Shown: positions 18,710-28,344, numbered from the stretch's first letter. The stretch: DNA of 64,000 nt from Mycobacterium conspicuum (GCF_010730195.1 NZ_AP022613.1:3472001-3536000), one strand, 5' to 3'. Numbers and translations: made by a program. The notes: generated by a model from the letters alone, not told the origin.

Positions 18710-18785
18710 CTGCCCGCTTTTCTAGTTACAACCAAAGACGAACATGAGTTCGGTTGCTACACAACACATTACGAAGGGAAAGACC

Positions 18786-19133
18786 GTGGCCGTAAGTCAG
18801 GAAGAAATCATCGCCGGTATCGCCGAGATCATCGAAGAGGTCACCGGTATCGAGCCCTCCGAGGTCACCCCGGAGAAGTCGTTCGTCGACGACCTGGACA
18901 TCGACTCGCTGTCGATGGTGGAGATCGCCGTGCAGACCGAGGACAAGTACGGCGTGAAGATCCCCGACGAGGACCTCGCCGGCCTGCGCACCGTCGGTGA
19001 CGTGGTGTCCTACATCCAGAAGCTCGAGGAAGAGAACCCCGAGGCCGCCGAGGCGCTGCGCGCCAAGCTGGAGACCGAGAACCCCGACGCCGTTGCCAAC
19101 GTCAAGGCAAGGCTGGAAGCGGACAGCAAGTGA
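18786..19133 (+). CDS. acpM: Meromycolate extension acyl carrier protein AcpM
   Basis: 115 residues from GTG 18786, the length of M. tuberculosis AcpM (Rv2244); the start is fixed by GAAGGGAA at 18773-18780. The phosphopantetheine site DIDSLSMVE has Ser41. Beyond the ~80-residue ACP fold is the mycobacterial C-terminal extension (EEENPEAAEALRAKLE to the end). It carries long acyl chains between FAS-II enzymes. The stop overlaps kasA (GTGA). Confidence 0.97.
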   Translation: MAVSQEEIIAGIAEIIEEVTGIEPSEVTPEKSFVDDLDIDSLSMVEIAVQTEDKYGVKIPDEDLAGLRTVGDVVSYIQKLEEENPEAAEALRAKLETENPDAVANVKARLEADSK

Positions 19134-20380
19134 CCAAGCCTTCCACTGCCAATGGCGGTTACCCCAGTGTTGTGGTAACCGCCGTCACGGCGACGACATC
19201 GATCGCGCCGGACATCGAGAGCACGTGGAAGGGCTTGTTGGCCGGCGAGAGCGGCATCCACGTCCTCGAAGACGACTTCGTCACCAAGTGGGATCTGCCG
19301 GTCAAGATCGGTGGACACCTCAAGGAGTCGGTCGACATCCACATGGGCCGGCTGGACATGCGGCGGATGTCGTATGTCCAGCGGATGAGCAAGTTCCTCA
19401 GCGCTCAACTGTGGGAGAACGCCGGCAGCCCGGAGGTCGACCCGGACCGGTTCACCGTCGTGGTGGGCACCGGCCTGGGCGGCGCCGAGCGGATCGTGGA
19501 GAGCTACGACCTGATGAACGAGGGCGGGCCCCGCAAGGTGTCCCCGCTCGCGGTGCAGATGATCATGCCCAACGGCGCCGCCGCCGTGGTGGGTCTGCAG
19601 CTGGGGGCCCGCGCCGGGGTGATCACTCCGGTGTCGGCTTGTTCGTCGGGCTCGGAGGCGATCGCCCACGCCTGGCGCCAGATCGTCATGGGTGACGCGG
19701 ACATCGCCGTCTGCGGCGGTGTCGAAGGACCCATCGAGGCGCTGCCCATCGCGGCGTTTTCGATGATGCGGGCCATGTCGACGCGCAACGACGACCCCGA
19801 AGGGGCGTCGCGCCCGTTCGACAAGGACCGCGACGGCTTCGTGTTCGGCGAGGCCGGGGCAATGATGGTCATCGAGACCGAAGAGCACGCCAAGGCCCGC
19901 GGCGCCAAGCCGTTGGCCCGCATCATGGGCGCCGGTATCACCTCGGACGCCTTCCACATGGTGGCGCCCGCGGCGGACGGCGTCCGCGCCGGCAAGGCGA
20001 TGACCCGGGCGCTGGAATTGGCGGGCTTGTCCGCCAAGGACATCGACCACGTCAACGCGCACGGCACGGCGACGCCGATCGGCGACACCGCGGAGGCCAA
20101 CGCCATCCGCGTCGCCGGCTGTGAGCACGCGGCGATCTACGCGCCGAAATCGGCGCTGGGACACTCGATCGGCGCAGTCGGGGCGCTCGAGTCGGTGCTC
20201 ACGGTGCTGAGCCTGCGGGATGGAGTCATCCCGCCGACACTTAACTACGAGACCCCGGACCCAGAGATCGAGCTGGACGTCGTCGCCGGCGAGCCTCGCT
20301 ACGGCGAGTACCGCTACGCGATCAACAACTCGTTCGGCTTCGGAGGTCATAACGTGGCGCTCGCGTTTGGGCGCTACTAG
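19130..20380 (+). CDS. kasA: Beta-ketoacyl-ACP synthase KasA
   Basis: 416 residues, same length as M. tuberculosis KasA (Rv2245). Nucleophile Cys171 in SACSSG (codon at 19640), catalytic histidines in NAHGTAT (near 311) and GHSIGA (near 345), and the glycine-rich end NNSFGFGGHN. KasA does the early elongation steps of meromycolate synthesis. GTG 19130 overlaps the acpM stop. Confidence 0.98.
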   Translation: MTKPSTANGGYPSVVVTAVTATTSIAPDIESTWKGLLAGESGIHVLEDDFVTKWDLPVKIGGHLKESVDIHMGRLDMRRMSYVQRMSKFLSAQLWENAGSPEVDPDRFTVVVGTGLGGAERIVESYDLMNEGGPRKVSPLAVQMIMPNGAAAVVGLQLGARAGVITPVSACSSGSEAIAHAWRQIVMGDADIAVCGGVEGPIEALPIAAFSMMRAMSTRNDDPEGASRPFDKDRDGFVFGEAGAMMVIETEEHAKARGAKPLARIMGAGITSDAFHMVAPAADGVRAGKAMTRALELAGLSAKDIDHVNAHGTATPIGDTAEANAIRVAGCEHAAIYAPKSALGHSIGAVGALESVLTVLSLRDGVIPPTLNYETPDPEIELDVVAGEPRYGEYRYAINNSFGFGGHNVALAFGRY

Positions 20381-20408
20381 AAGTACGGAAGGAACTTTCG
20401 CAGGACCC

Positions 20409-21662
20409 ATGTCTGAACTGGTTACGGGGAAAGCGCTACCCAACGTCGTCGTCACCGGCATGACCATGACGACCGCGCTGGCGACCGATGTCGACAACAC
20501 GTGGAAGTTGTTGTTGGACGGCCAAAGTGGGATTCGCACGCTGGAAGACCCGTTCGTCGAGGAATTCAATCTGCCGGTCCGCATCGGCGGGCACCTCTTG
20601 GAAGAATTCGACCATCACCTCACCAAGGTCGAACTGCGTCGCACGGCATACCTGCAGCGGATGTCCACCGTTTTGAGCCGGCGGTTGTGGGACGACATCG
20701 GCGCACCCGAGGTTGACACCAATCGATTGCTGGTGTCCATCGGCACCGGCCTGGGCTCGGCCGAGGAACTGGTCTTCAGCTACGACGAAATGCGCGAGCG
20801 CGGCCTGCGAGCGGTGTCCCCGCTGACGGTGCAGAAGTACATGCCCAACGGTGCGGCTGCCGCGATCGGGCTGGAACGGCAGGCCAAGGCCGGTGTGTTG
20901 ACGTCGGTTTCGGCCTGCGCGTCCGGGTGCGAGGCCATCGCTCGTGCGTGGCAGCAGATCGTCCTCGGTGAGGCCGACATGGCCATCTGCGGTGGCGTGG
21001 AAACCCGGATCGAGGCGGTCCCGATCGCCGGCTTCGCCAACATGCGCATCGTCATGTCCACCAACAACGACGACCCCGCCGGAGCGTGCCGCCCGTTCGA
21101 CAAGGACCGGGACGGCTTCGTGTTCGGCGAGGCCGGCGCCCTCATGACGATCGAAACCGAGGAGCACGCGAAGGCGCGTGGCGCCAACATCGTGGCCCGG
21201 ATCATGGGAGCCAGCATCACCTCGGACGGCTTCCACATGGTTGCGCCGGACCCCAACGGGGAACGCGCCGGGCACGCGATGTCGCGCTCGATCCAACTGG
21301 CGGGCCTGACCCCGGCCGACATCGACCACGTCAACGCCCACGCCACCGGCACCCAGGTCGGCGACGTGGCCGAAGGCAGGGCCATCAACAACGCCCTCGG
21401 CGGCCACAAACCCGCCGTGTACGCGCCCAAGTCCGCCCTCGGCCACTCGGTGGGCGCGGTCGGCGCGGTCGAATCGATCCTGACCGTACTTGCGTTGCGG
21501 GATCAGGTGATTCCGCCCACCCTCAATCTTGTAAACCTCGATCCAGAGATCGACCTGGATGTCGTGGCAGGCAAGCCGCGGCCCGGTAATTACCAATACG
21601 CGATCAACAACTCATTCGGCTTCGGCGGTCACAACGTAGCGATCGCTTTTGGTCGCTACTGA
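20409..21662 (+). CDS. kasB: Beta-ketoacyl-ACP synthase KasB
   Basis: 417 residues, paralogue of the preceding gene with Cys170 in SACASG (codon at 20916), NAHATGT and GHSVGA histidines, and NNSFGFGGHN at the end. KasB extends mycolate precursors to full length and affects acid-fastness. ATG 20409 lies 28 bp after kasA, with AGGA at 20402-20405. Confidence 0.97.
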   Translation: MSELVTGKALPNVVVTGMTMTTALATDVDNTWKLLLDGQSGIRTLEDPFVEEFNLPVRIGGHLLEEFDHHLTKVELRRTAYLQRMSTVLSRRLWDDIGAPEVDTNRLLVSIGTGLGSAEELVFSYDEMRERGLRAVSPLTVQKYMPNGAAAAIGLERQAKAGVLTSVSACASGCEAIARAWQQIVLGEADMAICGGVETRIEAVPIAGFANMRIVMSTNNDDPAGACRPFDKDRDGFVFGEAGALMTIETEEHAKARGANIVARIMGASITSDGFHMVAPDPNGERAGHAMSRSIQLAGLTPADIDHVNAHATGTQVGDVAEGRAINNALGGHKPAVYAPKSALGHSVGAVGAVESILTVLALRDQVIPPTLNLVNLDPEIDLDVVAGKPRPGNYQYAINNSFGFGGHNVAIAFGRY

Positions 21663-21699
21663 CCCTCCTAGCATCACCCCAGAAAACAGGAGACCTGAG

Positions 21700-23121
21700 A
21701 TGACAACGATGGCCCCCTCGGAGGTTGGCGAATCGCTCGACCCCCGTGACCCGCTCCTGCGTCTCCGTAACTTCTTCGATGACGACAGCGTCGAACTGCT
21801 GCACGAGCGGGACCGCTCTGGAGTGCTGGCCGCGGCCGGCACCGTGAACGGGGTGAGGACCATCGGATTCTGTACGGACGGAACCGTAATGGGCGGCGCG
21901 ATGGGCATCGAGGGCTGCCGGCACATCGTGAACGCCTACGACACCGCCATCGAGGAGCAGAGCCCGATCGTGGGCATCTGGCACTCCGGTGGCGCCCGGC
22001 TCGCCGAAGGCGTCAAGGCGCTGCACGCGGTCGGGACGGTGTTCGAGGCGATGATCCGGGCGTCGGGCTACATCCCGCAGGTCTCGGTGGTCGTGGGCTT
22101 CGCCGCCGGCGGCGCCGCCTACGGACCGGCGCTGACCGACGTCATCGTGATGGCGCCGGAAAGCCGAGTGTTCGTCACCGGGCCCGACGTGGTCCGCAGC
22201 GTCACCGGTGAGGACGTCGACATGGCGTCGCTTGGTGGTCCGGAGACCCACCACAAGAAGTCGGGCGTGTGCCACATCGTCGCCGACGACGAGCCCGACG
22301 CCTACGAGCGCGGTCGCCGGTTGGTCGGATTGTTTTGCCAGCAAGGGCTTTTCGACCGCAGCAAGGCCGAGGCCGGCGACACCGACATCCACGCGCTGCT
22401 GCCCGAATCCGCGCGGCGGGCGTACGACGTGCATCCGATCGTGACCGCGATCCTGGACTCGGACACGCCCTTCGACGAATTCCAGGCCAACTGGGCGCCG
22501 TCGATGGTGGTCGGGCTGGGCCGGCTGTCCGGCCGCACGGTCGGCGTGCTGGCGAACAACCCACTGCGCCTGGGTGGCTGCTTGAACTCCGAAAGCGCCG
22601 AGAAGGCAGCGCGTTTCGTGCGGCTTTGCGACGCGTTTGGTATCCCGCTGGTGGTGATCGTCGACGTTCCGGGCTACCTGCCCGGTGTCGACCAGGAGTG
22701 GGGCGGCGTGGTGCGCCGCGGCGCCAAGCTGCTGCACGCCTTCGGCGAGTGCACCGTTCCGCGCGTCACGCTGGTCACCCGAAAGACCTACGGCGGGGCC
22801 TACATTGCGATGAACTCGCGTTCGCTCAACGCCACCAAGGTGTTCGCGTGGCCGGACGCCGAGGTCGCCGTCATGGGCGCCAAGGCGGCGGTGGGCATCC
22901 TGCACAAGAAGAAGCTGGCCGCCGCGTCCGAGGAAGAGCGCGAAGCGCTGCACGACCAGCTGGCCGCCGAGCACGAAAAGATCGCCGGTGGCGTCGACAG
23001 CGCCATCGAGATCGGCGTCGTCGACGAGAAGATCGACCCGGCGCACACCCGCAGCAAGCTCACCGAGGCGCTGGCCGAGGCGCCGGCTCGGCGCGGCCGC
23101 CACAAGAACATCCCGCTGTAG
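21700..23121 (+). CDS. accD6: Acyl-CoA carboxylase beta subunit AccD6
   Basis: 473 residues from ATG 21700, preceded by AGGAG at 21688-21692, as in M. tuberculosis AccD6 (Rv2247). The carboxyltransferase fold shows FCTDGTVMGGAMG near 52, GFAAGGAAYGPALTDV near 132 and a second-half VPGYLPGVDQEWGGVVRRGAKL near 325. With AccA3 it carboxylates acetyl-CoA to malonyl-CoA for FAS. Last gene of the FAS-II operon. Confidence 0.97.
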   Translation: MTTMAPSEVGESLDPRDPLLRLRNFFDDDSVELLHERDRSGVLAAAGTVNGVRTIGFCTDGTVMGGAMGIEGCRHIVNAYDTAIEEQSPIVGIWHSGGARLAEGVKALHAVGTVFEAMIRASGYIPQVSVVVGFAAGGAAYGPALTDVIVMAPESRVFVTGPDVVRSVTGEDVDMASLGGPETHHKKSGVCHIVADDEPDAYERGRRLVGLFCQQGLFDRSKAEAGDTDIHALLPESARRAYDVHPIVTAILDSDTPFDEFQANWAPSMVVGLGRLSGRTVGVLANNPLRLGGCLNSESAEKAARFVRLCDAFGIPLVVIVDVPGYLPGVDQEWGGVVRRGAKLLHAFGECTVPRVTLVTRKTYGGAYIAMNSRSLNATKVFAWPDAEVAVMGAKAAVGILHKKKLAAASEEEREALHDQLAAEHEKIAGGVDSAIEIGVVDEKIDPAHTRSKLTEALAEAPARRGRHKNIPL

Positions 23122-23156
23122 TCGCCTCCCTACTGCGAAAAAAGTCGCCGCAGCGT

Positions 23157-23162
23157 TACGCT
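23157..23162 (+). promoter_or_regulatory. Probable -10 element TACGCT of the deaminase gene, preceded by a small hairpin
   Basis: Seven nt separate TACGCT from GTG 23170. Just upstream CTGCG (23133-23137) and CGCAG (23149-23153) form a stem, and the sequence GTTACGCTCGCG is shared exactly with the cbiZ promoter region. Confidence 0.55.
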
Positions 23163-23169
23163 CGCGGCT

Positions 23170-23637
23170 GTGGATGACAATCACGGACCCCTCTCGGCAC
23201 AGGCGATGCTGGAAGTCGCCATCGAAGAAGCCCGCGCCGGGCTGGCGGAGGGCGGCGTCCCGATCGGGGCCGCACTGTTCACCACCGACGGCGCGCTGCT
23301 CGGTCGCGGCCGCAATCGCCGTGTGCAACAAGGGGATCCGTCGTTGCACGCCGAGGTTGACGCATTTCGGGCGGCGGGCAGACAACGCGACTACCGCTCG
23401 ACCATCATGGTCACCACCCTGACGCCGTGCTGGTATTGCAGTGGCCTGGTGCGCCAGTTCAACATCGGCGCGGTGGTGATCGGCGAGGCCGAAACGCTGC
23501 GCGGCGGGCACGAGTGGCTGGCCGAACACGGGGTCGCGATCACCCTGCTCGACGACCCGCGCTGCACCGCAATGATGTCGGACTTCATCGCGGAGAACCG
23601 TGCCCTGTGGTACGAGGACATCGGCGAAACGCCCTAG
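23170..23637 (+). CDS. Cytosine/nucleoside deaminase family protein
   Basis: 155 residues. The zinc motif is complete: HAE at residues 60-62 (proton-shuttle Glu62) and PCWYC at 86-90 (Cys87, Cys90). The fold and the C-terminal DFIAENRALWYEDIGE resemble yeast-type cytosine deaminase, but guanine- or adenosine-type substrates are also possible. In M. tuberculosis this place is taken by Rv2248, which I do not remember as a deaminase. Convergent with glpD1, overlapping at the ends. Confidence 0.85.
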   Translation: MDDNHGPLSAQAMLEVAIEEARAGLAEGGVPIGAALFTTDGALLGRGRNRRVQQGDPSLHAEVDAFRAAGRQRDYRSTIMVTTLTPCWYCSGLVRQFNIGAVVIGEAETLRGGHEWLAEHGVAITLLDDPRCTAMMSDFIAENRALWYEDIGETP

Positions 23638-25160
23638 TCGATGAACTCCTGGGCCACGCCCACAGCCCGCTCGCGATCGCGCGCCACCAGACCGATCCGC
23701 GTCCGCCGATCGAGGATGTCGCCGACGTCCAGCGCGCCCTCGTGGGTCACCGCGTATTGGAACTCCGCCCGCGTCACGTCGACGCCCTCGGCGACCGGGT
23801 CGGCGGGGCGCTCACAGCTCGCGGCGGCCAGGACATTGGGCGCCTCGGCGCCGTAGCGCGCAACCAGCGATTCGGGCAGGCCGGGCAGCGGCGGGACGTC
23901 TGCCCCGGGGTTGGCCGGTGCTCCGATCAGCGGCAGGTTGCGGGTCCGGCACTGCCCGGCGCGCAGCCGCCGCAGGTCGATGGCGCGATTCAACACGTCC
24001 TCGGCCATGTAGCGGTACTCGGTCAGTTTGCCGCCGACCACACTGAGGGCGCCCGACGGTGATTCGAACACGGCGTGGTCGCGCGACACGTCGGCGGTGC
24101 GTCCCTCCCCGGTGTCGATCAGCGGCCGCAAACCCGCGTAGGAGCCGATGACATCCTCGGGGCCAAGCGCGCTTCCCAACGCGGTGTTCACCGTCTCCAG
24201 CAGAAACGCGATCTCGGCCGAAGACGGCTCTGGCACATCGGGAATCGGCCCGGGCGCATCCTCGTCGGTCAGCCCGAGATAGACCCGGCCCAGCTGCTCG
24301 GGCATCGCGAACACGAAGCGGTTCAGCTCGCCGGGAATCGGAATGGTCAGCGCTGCAACAGGATTCCCAAACGCAGCGGCGTCGAACACCAGATGGGTCC
24401 CGCGGCTGGGCCGTAACTTCAACGAGCCGTCGATCTCTCCGGCCCACACACCCGCCGCGTTGATGACCGCACCGGCCGACACGTCGAATGACTCACCGCT
24501 GCGCTGATCGGTCAACCGCACCGACGTATCGGTCGCCTCCGAGGCGGCCACGTAGGTCAGGATCCGCGCGCCGTGCTGGGCCGCGGTGCGCGCCACCGCA
24601 ACCACCAATCGGGCGTCGTCGATCAATTGCCCGTCGTAGGCGAGCAATCCACCCGCGAGCCCGTCGCGTCGCACGGTGGGAGCCATCTGCACGACGCGCT
24701 GCGCGGAGACCCGGCGGGATCTGGGCAGGGCGGACGCCGGGGTCCCGGCGAGCATCCGCAACGCGTCGCCCGCGAGGAACCCGGCGCGCACCAGCGCACG
24801 CTTGGTGTGATTCATCGACGGCAGTAGCGGAACCAGTTGCGGCATCGCATGAACCAGATGAGGAGCGTTGCGGGTCATCAGGATTCCGCGCTCGATGGCG
24901 CTTCGCCGTGCGATTCCGACGTTGCCGGTCGCCAGGTAGCGCAGGCCGCCGTGCACCAGTTTGGAACTCCAGCGGCTGGTGCCGAATGCCAGATCGTGCT
25001 TTTCCACGAGCGCGACCCGCAGCCCGCGCGATGCCGCGTCCAGGGCGATGCCGACGCCGGTGATGCCGCCGCCGATGACGAGCACGTCGAGGGCTTCGCC
25101 GTCGGCCAGCGCGCTCAGCTCGGCGGTGCGGCGCGCGGCGTTAAGGGCGGTGGAGTTCAC
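23634..25160 (-). CDS. glpD1: Glycerol-3-phosphate dehydrogenase GlpD1 (FAD)
   Basis: 508 residues from GTG 25160, which overlaps the upstream TetR stop. FAD motif VLVIGGGITGVGIALDAASRG near residue 26, then SSKLVHGGLRYL, characteristic of GlpD. It oxidises glycerol-3-phosphate to dihydroxyacetone phosphate at the membrane. It is the orthologue of Rv2249c. The next genes across the divergent promoter include a flavoprotein of the alkyl-DHAP synthase family and a diacylglycerol kinase, so the neighbourhood concerns glycerolipid metabolism. Confidence 0.95.
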   Translation of the reverse strand: MNSTALNAARRTAELSALADGEALDVLVIGGGITGVGIALDAASRGLRVALVEKHDLAFGTSRWSSKLVHGGLRYLATGNVGIARRSAIERGILMTRNAPHLVHAMPQLVPLLPSMNHTKRALVRAGFLAGDALRMLAGTPASALPRSRRVSAQRVVQMAPTVRRDGLAGGLLAYDGQLIDDARLVVAVARTAAQHGARILTYVAASEATDTSVRLTDQRSGESFDVSAGAVINAAGVWAGEIDGSLKLRPSRGTHLVFDAAAFGNPVAALTIPIPGELNRFVFAMPEQLGRVYLGLTDEDAPGPIPDVPEPSSAEIAFLLETVNTALGSALGPEDVIGSYAGLRPLIDTGEGRTADVSRDHAVFESPSGALSVVGGKLTEYRYMAEDVLNRAIDLRRLRAGQCRTRNLPLIGAPANPGADVPPLPGLPESLVARYGAEAPNVLAAASCERPADPVAEGVDVTRAEFQYAVTHEGALDVGDILDRRTRIGLVARDRERAVGVAQEFID

Positions 25161-25726
25161 GACAGGTATCCGTTCAGGGCGTGGGTGAGTTCGGCGGCCA
25201 GCGCTTCGGAGTCGAGGATGGGCCGGACGATGTCGGCGGACTGAATGGTCGACTGCGCGATCAACAACACCATGGTCGCCATGCGCCGCGGGTCGCCGGC
25301 GCGGACGCTGCCCGATCGCTGCGCCACCGCCAGCCGGGCCGCGAGCGCCTCGATCAGGAACTGCTGGCTGGTGCCCAGCCGCTCGGTGATGTAGACCCTG
25401 GCCAGCTGCGAGTGCAGCACCGACATCACCAGCTCGTCGCGCCGCAGCCGGTCGGCCACCGCGACCACCTGCTTGACCAACGCGTCCCGGTCGCTGCCGT
25501 CCACCGGCACTTCGCGCGTCACCTCGGTGATGTGGCTGGTCAGCAGCGCCGACATGATCGACGGGGTGTCCGGCCAGCGCCGGTACACCGTCGGACGGCT
25601 CACCCGCGCGCGCCGGGCGATCTCGGCCAGCGTCACGCGATCCACCCCGAAATCGATCACACAACTCGCCGCGGCCTGCAAAATCCGCTCCCCGGTGTCC
25701 AAGACTGCGTTACTTGTTGACATCAT
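25157..25726 (-). CDS. TetR-family regulator upstream of glpD1
   Basis: 189 residues, orthologue of Rv2250c. The N-terminal helix-turn-helix is TLAEIARRARVSRPTVYRRWPD, about residues 33-54. The start is ATG 25726 (or the adjacent ATG 25723), inside a perfect inverted repeat shared with the divergent flavoprotein promoter. It overlaps glpD1 (GTGA), so it probably controls both directions and itself. The ligand is unknown. Confidence 0.92.
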   Translation of the reverse strand: MMSTSNAVLDTGERILQAAASCVIDFGVDRVTLAEIARRARVSRPTVYRRWPDTPSIMSALLTSHITEVTREVPVDGSDRDALVKQVVAVADRLRRDELVMSVLHSQLARVYITERLGTSQQFLIEALAARLAVAQRSGSVRAGDPRRMATMVLLIAQSTIQSADIVRPILDSEALAAELTHALNGYLS

Positions 25727-25744
25727 ATGTAATACTGTAACGCA
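25706..25744. promoter_or_regulatory. Inverted repeat spanning the divergent TetR/flavoprotein start region
   Basis: TGCGTTAC (25706-25713) and GTAACGCA (25737-25744) are perfect 8-bp inverted repeats around a 23-bp AT-rich centre. The two start codons (25726 minus, 25744 plus) are 17 bp apart and lie in it. TACTGT (25733-25738) is 5 nt from the plus ATG and TACAGT on the minus strand is 8 nt from the minus ATG, so both transcripts may be leaderless. Confidence 0.8.
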
Positions 25745-27360
25745 TGACGCAGGATTCCGGCACTGAGCAACTCCTTCCCCCGATGAAATGGAACGCGTGG
25801 GGAGATCCCGCCGCCGCCAAACCCCTCTCCGAAGGGATCCGTTCCTTGCTCAAGCAGGTGGTGGGCCTGGAGGACTCCGACGCCGGCGAACTGCGGCCCG
25901 ACCAGGTCACGCTGAGGCCGTCGGCGTTGTCGCAGGCCGATCACGATGCGCTGGCCGCGATCGTCGGCGCCGCCTTCGTGCGCACCGCGGATCGGGACCG
26001 ACTGCTGCGCGCCGGCGGCAAGTCCACCCCCGACCTGCTGCGGCGCAAGGAGCCCGCCCAGGATGCGCCCGACGCGGTGTTGCTCCCCGGCACCGACGAA
26101 GAGGTCGCCGCGATCCTGCGGCACTGCTCCGAGCGCGGCATCGCCGTCGTCGCGTTCGGCGGCGGCACCAGCGTCACCGGTGGACTCGATCCCACCCGCG
26201 GGCAGTTCGGTTCCGTAATCTCCCTGGACCTCAGGCGCTTCGACCAGCTGCTGTCCCTGGACGAGGTGTCCGGCGTGGCGGAGTTGGGTGCCGGTGTCAC
26301 CGGACCGGACGCCGAACGCCTGCTCGGCGCGCGCGGCTTTTCGCTCGGCCACTTCCCGCAGAGCTTCGAGTTCGCCACCATCGGGGGTTTCGCCGCGACT
26401 CGGTCGTCGGGCCAGGATTCGGCCGGTTACGGGCGGTTCAACGACATGATCCTGGGGCTGCGCATGATCACCCCGGCCGGCACGCTGGACCTCGGACGGG
26501 TCGCCGCGTCGGCGGCCGGCCCTGACCTACGCCAGCTGGCGATCGGCTCCGAGGGCGTCTTCGGCGTCATCACCAAGGTGCGCCTACGGGTGCACCGAGC
26601 ACCGGAAACCACCCGTTACGAGGCGTGGTCGTTCCCCGACTTCGCCACCGGGGCAGCGGCTTTGCGGGCCGTGACCCAAATCGGCACCGGGCCCACCGTG
26701 GTCCGGCTCTCCGACGAGGCCGAGACGGGGGTTAACCTCGCCACCACCGAGGCGATCGGGGAAAGCCAGATCACCGGCGGCTGCCTGGGGCTGACCCTGT
26801 TCGAGGGCACCAAGGACCACACCGAGAGCCGGCAGGCCGAAACGCGCGCGGTGCTGCAGGCGCACGGCGGAACGTCGCTGGGCGAGGCGCCCGCGCAGGC
26901 CTGGGAACGCGGCCGGTTCGCCGCCCCGTACCTGCGCGACTCGCTGCTGGCCGTGGGCGCGCTCTGCGAAACCCTCGAGACCGCCACGGACTGGTCGAAC
27001 CTCGACGCGCTGAAGGCCGCCGTGACCGAGGCGCTGACGACCTCGTTGGCCGAATCGGGCACGCCGGCGCTGGTGATGTGCCACATTTCGCACGTGTACC
27101 CCACGGGCGCTTCGCTGTACTTCACCGTCGTCGCCGGCCAGCGCGGCAACCCGATCGAACAGTGGTGGGCCGCCAAGAAAGCCGCCTGCGATGCGATCAT
27201 GGCCACCGGCGGAACCATCACCCACCACCATGCGGTCGGCGCCGACCATCGCGCCTGGATGCGCGACGAGGTCGGCGATCTGGGCGTGCAGCTGTTGCGG
27301 GCAATCAAGACGACGCTGGACCCGGCCGGAATTCTCAACCCCGGCAAGCTGATTCCGTGA
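25744..27360 (+). CDS. FAD-linked oxidase, alkyl-dihydroxyacetonephosphate synthase-like
   Basis: 538 residues, orthologue of Rv2251. FAD_binding_4 domain with VVAFGGGTSVTGGL near residue 137 and GLRMITPAG; the C-terminal oxidase domain carries THHHAVG near 496 and ends LDPAGILNPGKLIP, as in the VAO family that includes plasmalogen-synthesis ADPS. The true reaction in mycobacteria is unknown. The stop overlaps the kinase gene (GTGA). Confidence 0.88.
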   Translation: MTQDSGTEQLLPPMKWNAWGDPAAAKPLSEGIRSLLKQVVGLEDSDAGELRPDQVTLRPSALSQADHDALAAIVGAAFVRTADRDRLLRAGGKSTPDLLRRKEPAQDAPDAVLLPGTDEEVAAILRHCSERGIAVVAFGGGTSVTGGLDPTRGQFGSVISLDLRRFDQLLSLDEVSGVAELGAGVTGPDAERLLGARGFSLGHFPQSFEFATIGGFAATRSSGQDSAGYGRFNDMILGLRMITPAGTLDLGRVAASAAGPDLRQLAIGSEGVFGVITKVRLRVHRAPETTRYEAWSFPDFATGAAALRAVTQIGTGPTVVRLSDEAETGVNLATTEAIGESQITGGCLGLTLFEGTKDHTESRQAETRAVLQAHGGTSLGEAPAQAWERGRFAAPYLRDSLLAVGALCETLETATDWSNLDALKAAVTEALTTSLAESGTPALVMCHISHVYPTGASLYFTVVAGQRGNPIEQWWAAKKAACDAIMATGGTITHHHAVGADHRAWMRDEVGDLGVQLLRAIKTTLDPAGILNPGKLIP

Positions 27361-28277
27361 GCGACCTGAGCCGGCGCGAGATCGGCAAGGTCGCCGCGCT
27401 GACCAATCCGGTGTCGGGGCACGGCGCGGCCATCGCGGCGGCGCAGACCGCGATCGCCCGGCTGCACCGGCGCGGTGTGGAGGTCGTCGAAATCATCGGC
27501 GACTCAGCCGAAGACGCGCGTCATCTGGTCGGCGCGGCACTGGAGAAGGGCACAGACGCGGTCATGGTCACCGGCGGCGACGGCGTCATCTCCAACGCGC
27601 TGCAGGTGCTGGCGGGTACCGACGTTCCGCTGGGCATCATTCCGGCGGGCACCGGCAACGACCACGCTCGTGAATTCGCCATTCCCACAACGGATCCCGA
27701 GGCCGCAGCCGACATCATCATCGACGGCTTCACGGAAACCATTGACCTGGGCCGGATTCGGGGCGACGACGGGACCGATAAATGGTTCGGCACCGTGGCC
27801 GCGGCCGGATTCGATTCGCTGGTGACCGATCGCGCCAACCGGATGCGCTGGCCGCACGGGCGGCTGCGCTACTACCTGGCGATGCTCGCCGAACTCTCGC
27901 AATTGCGGCTGTTGCCGTTCCGGATGGTGCTCGACGGCACCAAAGAGATCGACGCCGACATCACGCTTGCGGCCTTCGGCAACACCCGAAGCTATGGTGG
28001 CGGGCTGCTGATCTGTCCGAACGCCGATCGCTCCGACGGACTGCTCGACATCACCATGGCGCACTCGGATTCGCGGACCAAACTGGTCCGGCTGTTTCCC
28101 ACCGTCATGAAGGGCACCCACGTCGAGCTCGACGAGGTGAGCACGGCGCGCGCCCGATCCGTCCAAGTGGAGTGCCCGGGCATCAACGTCTACGCCGACG
28201 GCGACTTCGCGTGCCTGCTGCCCGCCGAGATTTCCGCCGTGCCGCGCGCGTTGCAGATCCTGCGGCCAAACCGCTGA
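27357..28277 (+). CDS. Diacylglycerol kinase (DagK/YegS fold)
   Basis: 306 residues from GTG 27357, overlapping the flavoprotein stop. The lipid-kinase motif GGDGVISNAL near residue 75 and GTGNDHAREF near 98 are present, as in Rv2252, a diacylglycerol kinase that makes phosphatidic acid for phosphatidylinositol mannosides. Functional link with the adjacent glycerol-3-phosphate dehydrogenase and ADPS-like gene is likely. Confidence 0.9.
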   Translation: MSDLSRREIGKVAALTNPVSGHGAAIAAAQTAIARLHRRGVEVVEIIGDSAEDARHLVGAALEKGTDAVMVTGGDGVISNALQVLAGTDVPLGIIPAGTGNDHAREFAIPTTDPEAAADIIIDGFTETIDLGRIRGDDGTDKWFGTVAAAGFDSLVTDRANRMRWPHGRLRYYLAMLAELSQLRLLPFRMVLDGTKEIDADITLAAFGNTRSYGGGLLICPNADRSDGLLDITMAHSDSRTKLVRLFPTVMKGTHVELDEVSTARARSVQVECPGINVYADGDFACLLPAEISAVPRALQILRPNR

Positions 28278-28344
28278 TCACGGCGGTGTAACACTTCGGC
28301 CACCGAAGACGACATCTTGGCATCAATACCTCACAGGAGGAACG

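Noticed and set aside
19010..20584. 524-codon ORF antisense to kasA
   Set aside because: Complementary-frame shadow over a gene of certain identity.
21604..23529. 641-codon ORF antisense to accD6
   Set aside because: As above; repetitive His/Arg/Val composition typical of shadows.
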